Assembly (NCBI RefSeq): GCF_023371205.1
Contig: NZ_JAMCCO010000002.1
Coordinates: 187,501-251,500, forward strand
Direction: 5' to 3'
Length of the DNA: 64,000 bases
DNA from: Parvivirga hydrogeniphila
GTDB taxonomy: Bacteria; Actinomycetota; Coriobacteriia; Anaerosomatales; Anaerosomataceae
Shown: piece by piece, positions 19,190 to 26,837 of the stretch
Position numbering within the stretch: the stretch's first letter is position 1
Layout: every line of letters begins with the position of its first letter
The notes under the pieces: generated by a model
What the model saw: the letters and a program-made list of their open reading frames with translations, nothing else
What the model was told of the DNA's origin: nothing
Databases searched by the model: none
Made by a program: the position numbers and the translations under genes

Positions 19190-20227
19190 TCACACCACCG
19201 GAGCCGGGACGTCGAGCCCGCGCGTCTCCGGCACGCCGAGCACGAGGTTCGCGCATTGGACGGCCTGGCTCGCGGCACCTTTGCCGAGGTTGTCGATCGC
19301 GCAGGTGGCGACGAGCATGCCGACGCGGCCGTCGAACGCCAGGCCGATGTGCGCGCGATTGCTGCCCGTCACCTCGCGCGTCTGCGGCATGCGGCCGGCA
19401 GGATGCACCGTCACGAAGGGCTCGCCCGCGTACGCCGCCTCGTAGACCTGCTGCACGCGCTCGAGCGTGACGCCGTGCTCGCAGCGCAGGTACACCGTCG
19501 AGAGCAGGCCCCGCGACATCGGGACGAGGTGCGGCACGAACGTGACGGTCGCACGGGAAAGCCCGCAGCGCGCGAGTCCCTGCTCGATCTCCGGTGTGTG
19601 CCGGTGCGCGACCGCCTTGTACGCCGCCACGCTCTCGTTCGCTGCGACGAAGTGCGCGGTCGCGCTCGGGGCGCGCCCGGCTCCGGAAACGCCGGACTTC
19701 GCGTCGACGACGACGTGAGCGCTGGACACGAGCCCCGCCCGCACGGCCGGCGCGGCCGCGAGGAGCGTCGCCGTGGGGTAGCATCCCGCGCACGCGACCA
19801 GCCGCGACCCCGGCAGCCGGTCGCGCCAGAGTTCCGGGAGCCCGTAGACCGCTTGCGCGAGCAGATGCGTCGCCCGGTGCGGAACGCCGTACCACTGCTC
19901 GTAGGTCGCTGCGTCTTCGAGCCGGAAGTCCGCCGAGAGGTCGACCACACTCACACCCGCTTCGAGCAGGCCCGGGGCAAGGGCCATGGCAGCGGTGTGC
20001 GGCACCGCCAGGAACGCGAGATCGGCGGCCTGGGCGATCGCGTCGACCGAGGGCTCGGCGAACGTCAGGTCGCACGACGCCAGCGCCGGATAGAGGTCCG
20101 AGACCTTGCGACCGGCATCTGCGGTCGACGTGACGAGCGCAAGCTGCATGTCCGGATGGGCAAGGACGAGCCGGACGAGCTCGGCGCCCGTGTATCCGGC
20201 AGCTCCGACGATTGCGACGCGCACCAT
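19190..20227 (-). CDS. argC: N-acetyl-gamma-glutamyl-phosphate reductase
   Basis: Reduces N-acetylglutamyl phosphate to the semialdehyde with NADPH. It has 345 residues from ATG 20225-20227, preceded by GGAGGG. The nucleotide-binding start is VAIVGAAGYTGAELVRL. The catalytic cysteine is in ACAGCYPTAT (about 146-155), with HRHTPEIEQ near 210. It is the first gene of the leftward arginine operon, with a clear promoter at 20264-20293. Confidence 0.97.
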   Translation of the reverse strand: MVRVAIVGAAGYTGAELVRLVLAHPDMQLALVTSTADAGRKVSDLYPALASCDLTFAEPSVDAIAQAADLAFLAVPHTAAMALAPGLLEAGVSVVDLSADFRLEDAATYEQWYGVPHRATHLLAQAVYGLPELWRDRLPGSRLVACAGCYPTATLLAAAPAVRAGLVSSAHVVVDAKSGVSGAGRAPSATAHFVAANESVAAYKAVAHRHTPEIEQGLARCGLSRATVTFVPHLVPMSRGLLSTVYLRCEHGVTLERVQQVYEAAYAGEPFVTVHPAGRMPQTREVTGSNRAHIGLAFDGRVGMLVATCAIDNLGKGAASQAVQCANLVLGVPETRGLDVPAPVV

Positions 20228-20263
20228 GCGGCTTCCCTCCGGACGTACGACCAGTCCGCGGGC

Positions 20264-20293
20264 AGTGTACCACGCGCAGCGAATGAGCGTCAA
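20264..20293 (-). promoter_or_regulatory. Promoter of the arginine operon
   Basis: On the minus strand TTGACG (20288-20293) and TACACT (20264-20269) are 18 bases apart, 37 bases before the argC start. The 45 bases upstream are notably AT-rich and contain half-palindromes such as GGAATAGTGTTC, GCATATATTACAT and TTGCATAA. ArgR sites are AT-rich palindromes, so this is the likely operator region, but no single box matches the consensus well. Confidence 0.72.
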
Positions 20294-20368
20294 CCTTTAT
20301 GCAATTTCGATGTAATATATGCCGAACACTATTCCACAGTAGCGCAGATTCATGCCGCCTGTGCGCAC

Positions 20369-22801
20369 TCAGGCCCGCAACGTCGCACCGACCTTCGCGC
20401 AGACGCGCTCCACCAGCCGGTCGTGCACCGCCCTGACCTCGTCCTCCGAAAGCGTACGGTCGGCGGCGCGATACTCCAGCGAGAACGTCAGGCTCTTCGT
20501 GCCCTCAGGAAGCCGACGCTGCTGCGCTCCGTGCGGGTCCTCGTAGACGTCGAAGAGGCGCACGTCCGCCAGAAGCGGCTTGCCGAACGAGCGGATGGCC
20601 GACGCCACCGTCTCAGCGGCGACCTCGCGCGGCACGACGAGCGCGACGTCGAGCTTCACCGCCGGGAACCGCGGGATCTCCTCGTAGCGCGCCACGGACC
20701 CGCCGGCGCGCACGAGCGCACGGACGTCGACCTCGAAGGCCGCGACGGCGCCATCGACCTCGAAGGTCTTGAGGACGTGCGGCGCCACCTCGCCCAGCCA
20801 CCCGATGACCTCGCCGCGCACCACGACGTCGGCGGAACGGCCCGGCTGCAGCCAGGCGTGCTCGGCAGCGTCCAGACGCCAGCGCTCGATCCGCAGGCTC
20901 TCGAACAGCGCCTCGAGGACGCCCTTCGCGTCGAAGAAGTCGAGCGGCCGGGGACGCTCGTACCACTGCTGGCGGTCCCACGAGCCGGAAAGGACGGCGC
21001 CGAGGACCGTGCGCTCCTTCGGCAGCTTGCGGCCTGAAGACGTGCGGAAGACCCTGCCGACCTCGTATAGGTGGACGTCGCTCACGCCGCGACGCTGATT
21101 CCGTGAGACCGCCTCGAGCAGCCCCGTGAGCGTGCTGACGCGAAGGTGCGACTGCTCGTTCGACATCGGGTTGAGAAGCTCCACGAGCGCTTCGTCGGGA
21201 CCGAGCTCGAAACCGCACGCCTCGACCCGCCGCGGGTCTTCGAACGCTAGCCCGATGTGCTCGTTGAGCCCGGCGGCGCGCATGGTGGCGCCGATCCGAC
21301 GCTCGATGCGCTGGGACGCGTCAAGACCGCCCACGCGCTGCCGCCCGCCCGGCAGCGTGGACGGCACGCGCTCCATGCCCCAGATGCGGACGACCTCCTC
21401 GTACAGGTCGACCTCGCGCTCGAGGTCGGGGCGGAACGTCGGCACCGTGCACGCGAGGTCCTCGCCGGTGGCCTCGGACGCGATGCCGAGCCGTCGCAGG
21501 ATCGCCGCGGCCTCGTCACGCGCGATGGCGGTGCCGAGGAAGGCGTTCATGCGCCCGCACCGCAGCGTGATGCTGCGGTGCGTCACCGGGCTCGGGTACA
21601 CGTCGATAAGGCCGGGGGCAACCTCGCCGCCGCCGAGCTCGGCGATGAGCGCCGCCGCCCGTTCCGAGGCACGCGCCGCCAACTCCGGATCGACACCTCG
21701 CTCGAAGCGTAGGGACGACTCCGAGAGCAGCCCGAGCGTCCGGCTGGTCTTCGAGACGCTCGCGCGGTCGAACGACGCGGCCTCGAGCAGCACGTCCACA
21801 GTGCGCTCCGAGACCTCGGTCGCCTCCCCGCCCATCACCCCGGCGAGCGCGACAGGGCCGTTCGCGTCGGCGATGACGAGCATGTCGGGAGAGAGCACCC
21901 GGTCCTGGCCGTCGAGCGTCCGCAGCCGCTCTCCGTCGTTCGCGCGACGGACGATCACCTTCGCGACGCCACCGGGCGCGGCGATCGTCGCAAGGTCGAA
22001 TGCGTGGAGCGGCTGGCCGAGCTCGAACAGGACGTAGTTCGTGACGTCCACGACGTTGTTGATGGGCCTCGCACCTGCCGCGACGATGCGTTCGGCCAGC
22101 CAGTCCGGCGACGGCCCGATGCGCACACCGCGGATCAGGCGAGCGGTGTAGCGCGGGCAGAGGTCGGGGTCTTCGACCACCACGGAGACGCGCTTCTCGA
22201 CGGGCTCGCCGCTCGTCCGCAAATCCCACTGGGGGAAGCGAACGTCGCGGTTGAGAACGGCGCCGACCTCGCGCGCGACACCGGCCATCGACAGGCAGTC
22301 GGGCCGGTTCGGAGTGACCTCGAGCTCGAGCACCGTGTCGGCGAGGCCAGCGTACTCCGCGTAGCTCGCGCCGACTGGCGCGTCCTTCGGGAGGATGAGC
22401 AGGCCCGACGCGTCGCTTCCGGCGCCGAGCTCGCGAGCGGAACACATCATGCCTTCCGACTCCAGGCCGCGGAGCTTCGCGCGCTTGATGGTGACGCCGC
22501 CCGGCAGCGTCGCGCCGACGAGGGCCACTGGCACTTTGTCGCCTTCGGAGAAGTTGGTCGCGCCGCACACGATGCGCAGCGGCTCTTGTGCCCCCACGTC
22601 GACCTGGCAGTACGAGAGCTTGTCAGCGTTCGGGTGCTGCTCCTTCACGAGCACCTGGCCGACGACGACACCGTCGAGCGCCTGCCCGGTCTTGATCACG
22701 CGCTCGACCTTCGTGCCGGTCATGTCGAGCCGGTCGACGAGCTGCTCCACTGGCATATCGACGTCCACGAGCTCTTTCAGCCACTTCAACGACACGCGCA
22801 T
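20369..22801 (-). CDS. pheT: Phenylalanyl-tRNA synthetase beta subunit
   Basis: Large subunit of the heterotetrameric class II enzyme. It has 810 residues, full length: a tRNA-binding EMAP-like domain (about 40-150, with HPNADKLSYCQVDVG), B3/B4 editing domains (VTPNRPDCLS near 165; RPINNVVDVTNYV near 248), B5, the catalytic-like core and a C-terminal anticodon-recognition domain. It starts 29 bases after the pheS stop and shares its T-box-controlled transcript. The arginine promoter lies directly downstream. Confidence 0.98.
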   Translation of the reverse strand: MRVSLKWLKELVDVDMPVEQLVDRLDMTGTKVERVIKTGQALDGVVVGQVLVKEQHPNADKLSYCQVDVGAQEPLRIVCGATNFSEGDKVPVALVGATLPGGVTIKRAKLRGLESEGMMCSARELGAGSDASGLLILPKDAPVGASYAEYAGLADTVLELEVTPNRPDCLSMAGVAREVGAVLNRDVRFPQWDLRTSGEPVEKRVSVVVEDPDLCPRYTARLIRGVRIGPSPDWLAERIVAAGARPINNVVDVTNYVLFELGQPLHAFDLATIAAPGGVAKVIVRRANDGERLRTLDGQDRVLSPDMLVIADANGPVALAGVMGGEATEVSERTVDVLLEAASFDRASVSKTSRTLGLLSESSLRFERGVDPELAARASERAAALIAELGGGEVAPGLIDVYPSPVTHRSITLRCGRMNAFLGTAIARDEAAAILRRLGIASEATGEDLACTVPTFRPDLEREVDLYEEVVRIWGMERVPSTLPGGRQRVGGLDASQRIERRIGATMRAAGLNEHIGLAFEDPRRVEACGFELGPDEALVELLNPMSNEQSHLRVSTLTGLLEAVSRNQRRGVSDVHLYEVGRVFRTSSGRKLPKERTVLGAVLSGSWDRQQWYERPRPLDFFDAKGVLEALFESLRIERWRLDAAEHAWLQPGRSADVVVRGEVIGWLGEVAPHVLKTFEVDGAVAAFEVDVRALVRAGGSVARYEEIPRFPAVKLDVALVVPREVAAETVASAIRSFGKPLLADVRLFDVYEDPHGAQQRRLPEGTKSLTFSLEYRAADRTLSEDEVRAVHDRLVERVCAKVGATLRA

Positions 22802-22830
22802 GCTTCGATCTCCTCGATCCGGGTTGTCCG

Positions 22831-23892
22831 TCAGAACTGCCGCAAGAACCGCATGTCGCCTTCGATGAGCAGGCGCAGGTCCGGGATGCCGTGCTTGAGC
22901 GCAGCGATGCGCTCGGCTCCCATGCCGAACGCGAAGCCCGAGTACCGCTCAGGATCGATCCCGACGTAGCGGAAGACGTTCGGGTCGACCATCCCGCACC
23001 CCAAGACCTCGAGCCATCCCTCGCCACCGCACGAGCGGCACCCCTCGCCGCCGCACATCGCGCACGACACGTCTACTTCCGCGGACGGTTCTGTGAAGGG
23101 GAAGAAGTGCGGACGCAAGCGCACGCGGCGCTCCGGGCCGAATATCTCGCGGACGAAGTGCTCCAGCGTGCCCTTGAGGTCGCCGAAGGTGATGCCCTCG
23201 TCGACGACGAGGCCCTCGATCTGCGTGAACTGCGGCAGGTGGCTCGGGTCGGCGACGTCGCGGCGGAAGACCTTGCCAGGCGCCAGAACGTAGATCGGCG
23301 GTCGCTGCTTCTCCATCACGCGGACCTGCACGGGCGAGGTGTGCGTCCGCAGCAAGACCTCCGACTCGATCGGCCCGCTCGGCGCGTCGGCTGAGAGGTC
23401 CCTCACGTAGAAGGTGTCCGTCGCTGCGCGCGCAGGATGCTCGGGCGGGTGGTTGAGCGCCGTGAAGTTGTAGTAGTCGAGCTCGACTTCGGGCCCCTCG
23501 GCGATCCGGTAGCCCAGACCGACGAACACGTCCACGATCTCGTCCACGATCTGGTGGATGATGTGCTGATGACCGAGCGGCCTGCGCCTGCCCGGAAGCG
23601 TCACGTCGATCGCCTCGGCGGCGATCCGGCGTTCGAGCGCCTCGCGCTCGAGAACGGCGCGGCGCTCAAGAAGCGCCTGCTCGATGGCATCGCGAGCCTC
23701 GTTCGAGACCTTGCCCACGGCCGGCCGCTGCTCAGCAGGAAGCTCGCCAAGACCGCGCAAGACGGCGGTGAGCTCGCCTTTCTTGCCGAGATACGCGACG
23801 CGGACAGCCTCGAGCGTCTCGAGGTCGTTCGCCGTGGCGATCCGTTCGAGAGCCTCGTCTTTGAGCTCGACGATCCTCTCGGCGATACCCAT
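22831..23892 (-). CDS. pheS: Phenylalanyl-tRNA synthetase alpha subunit
   Basis: Catalytic subunit, 353 residues from the ATG at 23890-23892, which follows AAGGAG. It has an N-terminal coiled coil (about 1-90) and class II motifs: GHQHIIHQ (about 107), the phenylalanine-binding HTSPVQVRVM (about 185) and FAFGMGAERIAALKHGI near the C-terminus. A four-cysteine insertion CAMCGGEGCRSCGGEGW (about 285-300) may bind zinc. Expression is probably governed by the T-box at 23930-24232. Confidence 0.98.
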   Translation of the reverse strand: MGIAERIVELKDEALERIATANDLETLEAVRVAYLGKKGELTAVLRGLGELPAEQRPAVGKVSNEARDAIEQALLERRAVLEREALERRIAAEAIDVTLPGRRRPLGHQHIIHQIVDEIVDVFVGLGYRIAEGPEVELDYYNFTALNHPPEHPARAATDTFYVRDLSADAPSGPIESEVLLRTHTSPVQVRVMEKQRPPIYVLAPGKVFRRDVADPSHLPQFTQIEGLVVDEGITFGDLKGTLEHFVREIFGPERRVRLRPHFFPFTEPSAEVDVSCAMCGGEGCRSCGGEGWLEVLGCGMVDPNVFRYVGIDPERYSGFAFGMGAERIAALKHGIPDLRLLIEGDMRFLRQF

Positions 23893-23929
23893 GTGCGCTC
23901 CTTCTCTTCGGTCGGACGTCCGATCCTGC

Positions 23930-24232
23930 AATAGAAGAGCCGCTCCGCCTCAGGAAACCCCAAGGACGGGAGCGGCTCCCGCGGTACCACCCTGGTTGGC
24001 GCTCGATGCGCCCGCTCTGTGCGCGACGTCGCGCTGCTGGCCTCGCGCCAGCCGCCCCGTATCGGGGGGACCCGGCTCGCCTACTGGGGCCCTTCTCGCC
24101 CGTTCAGCTCGCTGCTGGTGGAGTGAACCGCGCTCGCGTGCTCGCAGGACCCTCTCAGTCGGCGAGGTCCCTCCCTGGTCGAGCTCCCGTGCGAACGCGC
24201 CTCTCCGTCATCGCGTTGCAGTCTTCGATTGG
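23930..24232 (-). ncRNA. T-box leader (tRNA-Phe sensing) of pheST
   Basis: The conserved T-box element GGTGGTACCGCGG lies at 23979-23991 on the minus strand. A long terminator hairpin follows: GAGCCGCTCC at 23969-23978 pairs with GGAGCGGCTC at 23937-23946, then TTCTATT. The T-box bases sit just before the 5' arm, so antiterminator and terminator are mutually exclusive in the classical way. A UUC triplet at 24125-24127 (minus strand), followed by A, is the candidate phenylalanine specifier; full stem I pairing was not worked out. Uncharged tRNA-Phe should permit readthrough into pheS and pheT. The 5' end of the leader overlaps the last codons of the signal peptidase gene. Confidence 0.9.
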
Positions 24233-24648
24233 CGGTTGAGTATAGCACACCGGTCGATGCGCTCATGTGCGTACTGGCTGACGCGACCTATCGGCACGAC
24301 CGCGCACACCACGCCTCGCACCTGCGACCGCGGAACGGGATCGCGGTCAGGCGCGGGATTCGCGTCGCCTTGCGTCCTCAGCAGCCCGCCAGGCAGCACT
24401 GCACGCACGCGGTGGATGACGCCTCCGGGCCATCCGTCGTGTTCGAAGAGCACGGCATCACCGACGCGAATCGAGACTGGGCCTCGCCGGTACACCGCCA
24501 CGTCGTACGGCACGAGCGCCGGCTCCATCGACGATCCGCGAACGACGGTCGCGCCGTACCGCGTCAGCACGAGCGCCCACACAACAAGCGCGACGGCTCC
24601 GAGCGCTCGCCGCACGAACACCGCACTTGCACGCTCGCCCGATCCCAT
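24208..24648 (-). CDS. SipW-like signal peptidase I
   Basis: Membrane serine protease that removes signal peptides, 146 residues. It has one N-terminal membrane segment (about 13-30), the catalytic serine in VRGSSMEPALVPYD (about 36-49) and GGVIHRVRAVLPGG (about 75-88). There a histidine replaces the lysine of typical bacterial enzymes, as in the SipW/ER-type group. The ATG overlaps the stop of the upstream exported-protein gene (TGATG), so they are translationally coupled. In Bacillus, SipW processes TasA-family proteins; the same pairing is inferred here. The pheS promoter and T-box begin inside its last codons. Confidence 0.88.
   Translation of the reverse strand: MGSGERASAVFVRRALGAVALVVWALVLTRYGATVVRGSSMEPALVPYDVAVYRRGPVSIRVGDAVLFEHDGWPGGVIHRVRAVLPGGLLRTQGDANPAPDRDPVPRSQVRGVVCAVVPIGRVSQYAHERIDRCAILNRQSKTATR
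24239..24247 (-). promoter_or_regulatory. Extended -10 promoter for the pheST T-box transcript
   Basis: TGCTATACT on the minus strand is an extended -10 (TG-N-TATACT). It lies within the coding region of the signal peptidase, 30 bases before its stop. No good -35 is visible. The predicted start near 24232 fits the T-box length. Confidence 0.6.
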
Positions 24649-25136
24649 CAGTGGACCTGCTCCGCGTCGAAGTACAGCGTGAGCTTCACGTAGTCACCGG
24701 CCAGGTCGTTGCCAGCAGAAGCCGGAAGCCCCACCGCGAACGTCATCCGCGCACGCGCCCCGGGAGCGATCTCGAACGGCACCGTCCTCAGCTCGGCGAG
24801 CGGCCCGCTGTAGACCGGGACGCCATCGGCCGTCACCTCGCACGTGAGCGCGTTGTAGAAGTCCGTGATGCCGGCCTTCTTCGCTCCGGTGACGACGACG
24901 GTGCTCGGAAGCGACCCCGTGTTCGCCACCGTCACGACGCGTTCACACGACCCGCCCGGCGCAAGCGCGTCGATGGAAAGCGCGGCAGACGTCGGTTCGG
25001 CGGACACCGCTACCGCACCTGCCCGGATCACATTCTCCGGCACCTCTGCCCGGCCCGTGAAGAAGGCGCCCGCGCCTCCCAGGCACGCGAACCCTAACGC
25101 GACCGCACACGCTGCAACCACGATCCTCCGCTTCAT
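24648..25136 (-). CDS. CalY/TasA-like exported protein with SipW-type signal
   Basis: A 162-residue secreted protein. The N-terminus is MKRR followed by a hydrophobic run ending GGAGAFFTG, then VIRAGAVAV. This matches the SipW-dependent signal pattern (hydrophobic core, aromatic pair, Thr/Asn-type region, then AG-V). The mature part looks like a beta-rich domain with WxAG-like conserved spacing and CERVVTVANTGS, similar to the camelysin/TasA group of biofilm fibre proteins. ATG 25136 follows GGAAGGGGAGG. It is coupled to the signal peptidase downstream. Role as a cell-surface fibre or spore-coat component is inferred only from family and context. Confidence 0.72.
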   Translation of the reverse strand: MKRRIVVAACAVALGFACLGGAGAFFTGRAEVPENVIRAGAVAVSAEPTSAALSIDALAPGGSCERVVTVANTGSLPSTVVVTGAKKAGITDFYNALTCEVTADGVPVYSGPLAELRTVPFEIAPGARARMTFAVGLPASAGNDLAGDYVKLTLYFDAEQVH

Positions 25137-25239
25137 CGTCCTCCCCTTCCTGTCGTGCCGCCCGAGGGGAAGACGGCGCCTGTCCTGTGGCCGCGCCTGC
25201 GGCCGGGCTCAGTGTCGCACCCGGCGCTTACCGAAGCCT

Positions 25240-25296
25240 TTCCGGGCCCTGAACCGCGTGCGCGTCCCGCACCTCACCTTCCGGGCCCTGAACCGC
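25240..25296. repeat. Two copies of an 18-base direct repeat
   Basis: TTCCGGGCCCTGAACCGC occurs at 25240-25257 and 25279-25296, 39 bases apart, with similarity extending a few bases into both flanks (CCTT before, GTGCG/CTGCG after). It lies in the 266-base gap between the exported-protein gene and rplT. No function is recognised. Confidence 0.8.
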
Positions 25297-25337
25297 CTGC
25301 GAGGCCCCGCAGGCCACGCGAGCGAACGGCAACGCAA

Positions 25338-25362
25338 AGGGCCCTGCGCGATGCAGGGCCCT
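25338..25362 (-). terminator. Terminator of the infC-rpmI-rplT operon
   Basis: A perfect 10-bp stem AGGGCCCTGC (25338-25347) with its complement (25353-25362) and a 5-base loop, followed on the minus strand by TTTGCGTT. It stands about 40 bases beyond the rplT stop. Confidence 0.85.
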
Positions 25363-25402
25363 CTCTCAGCGCTCCGTACGTGCGCGGCCACAGGATCGGC
25401 CG

Positions 25403-25762
25403 CTACGCGCTCAGCTTCTCCTTCGCGAGCTCCACCAGCTTCGCAAAGGCAGCCGGATCGTTGATCGCCAGGTCGGAGAGCACCTTGCGGTCGAGGTCGA
25501 TCTCGGCGCGCTTCAGCCCGTTGATGAACGCCGAGTACGAAAGCCCGTTCTGGCGCGCCCCGGCGTTGATGCGGGCGATCCACAGCCTGCGGATCTCGCG
25601 CTTCTTGTTCCTGCGGTCTCGGTACTGGTACTGCAGCGAGTGCTGGACCTGCTCCTTGGCCGCCCGATACGACCGGCTCTTGGCACCGTAGTAGCCCTTC
25701 GCACGCTCGAGCACCGTGCGGCGCTTCTTCTTGGCCGTGACTCCACGCTTCACTCTAGGCAT
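25403..25762 (-). CDS. rplT: 50S ribosomal protein L20
   Basis: Early-assembly 23S rRNA-binding protein, 119 residues, with the family start [15 protein letters not shown] and the conserved [11 protein letters not shown] (about 24-34). L20 is also a known repressor of its own operon in several bacteria. Last gene of infC-rpmI-rplT; a strong terminator follows. Confidence 0.99.
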   Translation of the reverse strand: MPRVKRGVTAKKKRRTVLERAKGYYGAKSRSYRAAKEQVQHSLQYQYRDRRNKKREIRRLWIARINAGARQNGLSYSAFINGLKRAEIDLDRKVLSDLAINDPAAFAKLVELAKEKLSA

Positions 25763-25793
25763 TGCTCATCACTCCTCAGGTGCGTGGCTCGGG

Positions 25794-25991
25794 TCACCCG
25801 ATGCCGAGCTTCTTCTTGATGACGTTGGTGTCGGCCGCGCTCACAAGCGACGGCTGGCGGAACGCGCGCTTGCGCTTCGGGCTCTTCTTCTCGAGGATGT
25901 GGCTCGAGTACGCGTTGCCGCGGCGGATCTTCCCACGGCCGGTCAGGCGAAAGCGCTTCGCGGCGCCCCTGTGCGTCTTCATCTTCGGCAT
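25794..25991 (-). CDS. rpmI: 50S ribosomal protein L35
   Basis: A 65-residue basic ribosomal protein with the family start [14 protein letters not shown] and the hydrophobic-basic middle [11 protein letters not shown]. It lies between infC and rplT in the standard order, with gaps of 24 and 31 bases. Confidence 0.99.
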   Translation of the reverse strand: MPKMKTHRGAAKRFRLTGRGKIRRGNAYSSHILEKKSPKRKRAFRQPSLVSAADTNVIKKKLGIG

Positions 25992-26015
25992 GGCGTTGCT
26001 CCTTCTCTTCTTCCG

Positions 26016-26594
26016 TCAGTCCGCGTCGACGGGGGCTCCGTCGTCTTGCGCGGCCTCGTGCTTCGTGCTCTTGGCGGGCTCCCGTTTCACCGGAGCGAGC
26101 ACCATCAGCATGTTGCGCCCCTCCAGTTTGGGCTCGCTTTCCACCGTACCGAGATCCCTGACGTCCTCAGCCAGGCGCTCGAGGATCGCCAGCCCGCGCT
26201 CCGCGTGCGCCATCTCGCGACCGCGGAACATGATCGTCACCTTCACGCGGGCCCCGCCCTCCAAGAACCGCACGACGTGCCGCTTCTTCGTCTCGTAGTC
26301 GTGCGTGTCGATCTTGGGACGGAACTTGATCTCCTTGACCTGCACCGTCGCCTGATGCTTGCGCGCCTTCTTCGCCTTGATCGCCTGCTCGTACTTGTAC
26401 TTGCCGTAGTCCATGATCTTGCACACGGGCGGATCGGCGTTGGGCGCGATCTCGACGAGGTCCAGGCCCTGCTCGTCTGCGATGCGCAGCGCATCGAGGG
26501 TGTTGAAGATGCCGAGCTGCTCTCCTTCGGCAGAGATGAGCCGGCACCGCGGCGTCCGGATCCTGTCGTTGATCCTCGGCTCGGTCGTGCTGAT
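26016..26594 (-). CDS. infC: Translation initiation factor IF-3, ATC start
   Basis: Binds the 30S subunit and checks start-codon/initiator-tRNA pairing. It has 192 residues when started at ATC 26592-26594, seven bases after GGAGGTGG. The sequence then reads [14 protein letters not shown], the family N-terminus. The ATG further upstream (26678) would place this strong ribosome binding site inside the gene and lies within the leader hairpin, so it is rejected. A non-AUG start is the classical device by which IF-3 represses its own synthesis. Typical motifs follow: [37 protein letters not shown] and EIKFRPKID. The acidic C-terminal tail is longer than usual. Confidence 0.95.
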   Translation of the reverse strand: MSTTEPRINDRIRTPRCRLISAEGEQLGIFNTLDALRIADEQGLDLVEIAPNADPPVCKIMDYGKYKYEQAIKAKKARKHQATVQVKEIKFRPKIDTHDYETKKRHVVRFLEGGARVKVTIMFRGREMAHAERGLAILERLAEDVRDLGTVESEPKLEGRNMLMVLAPVKREPAKSTKHEAAQDDGAPVDAD

Positions 26595-26649
26595 AGGCGT
26601 TCCACCTCCATCGTCAGCGGTCTTCCTCGGACCGCCCCTGCAACAAGAA

Positions 26650-26676
26650 GTCCCTGTGCGACGCATGCACAGGGAC
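26650..26676 (-). terminator. Leader hairpin/attenuator upstream of infC
   Basis: A perfect 10-bp stem, GTCCCTGTGC (26667-26676 read on the minus strand) with GCACAGGGAC, 7-base loop, followed on the minus strand by TTCTTGTTGC. It lies between the promoter at 26784-26813 and the infC start. Its shape is that of an intrinsic terminator, so transcription attenuation of the operon is likely. Confidence 0.7.
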
Positions 26677-26783
26677 AAGGCGCCCGTCTCGGCGGACGTT
26701 CACCTCGACCGTACAGCTGCACGATGCGCCGTAGGGTGGGAGCGCGCTGCGCTCCGCTTCACCTCTATTCGATTGGCTGCGCG

Positions 26784-26813
26784 AGTATACGCGGTGATGG
26801 TGCCGCCTGTCCA
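26784..26813 (-). promoter_or_regulatory. Promoter of infC-rpmI-rplT
   Basis: On the minus strand TGGACA (26808-26813) and TATACT (26784-26789) are 18 bases apart. A leader of about 185 bases with a hairpin precedes infC. Confidence 0.72.
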
Positions 26814-26837
26814 GAGCAGCGGCAACGCTCGTCGCCA

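Noticed and set aside
26595-26678. ATG start of infC at 26678
   Set aside because: It would put the strong ribosome binding site and part of the leader hairpin inside the coding region and add residues unlike any IF-3.
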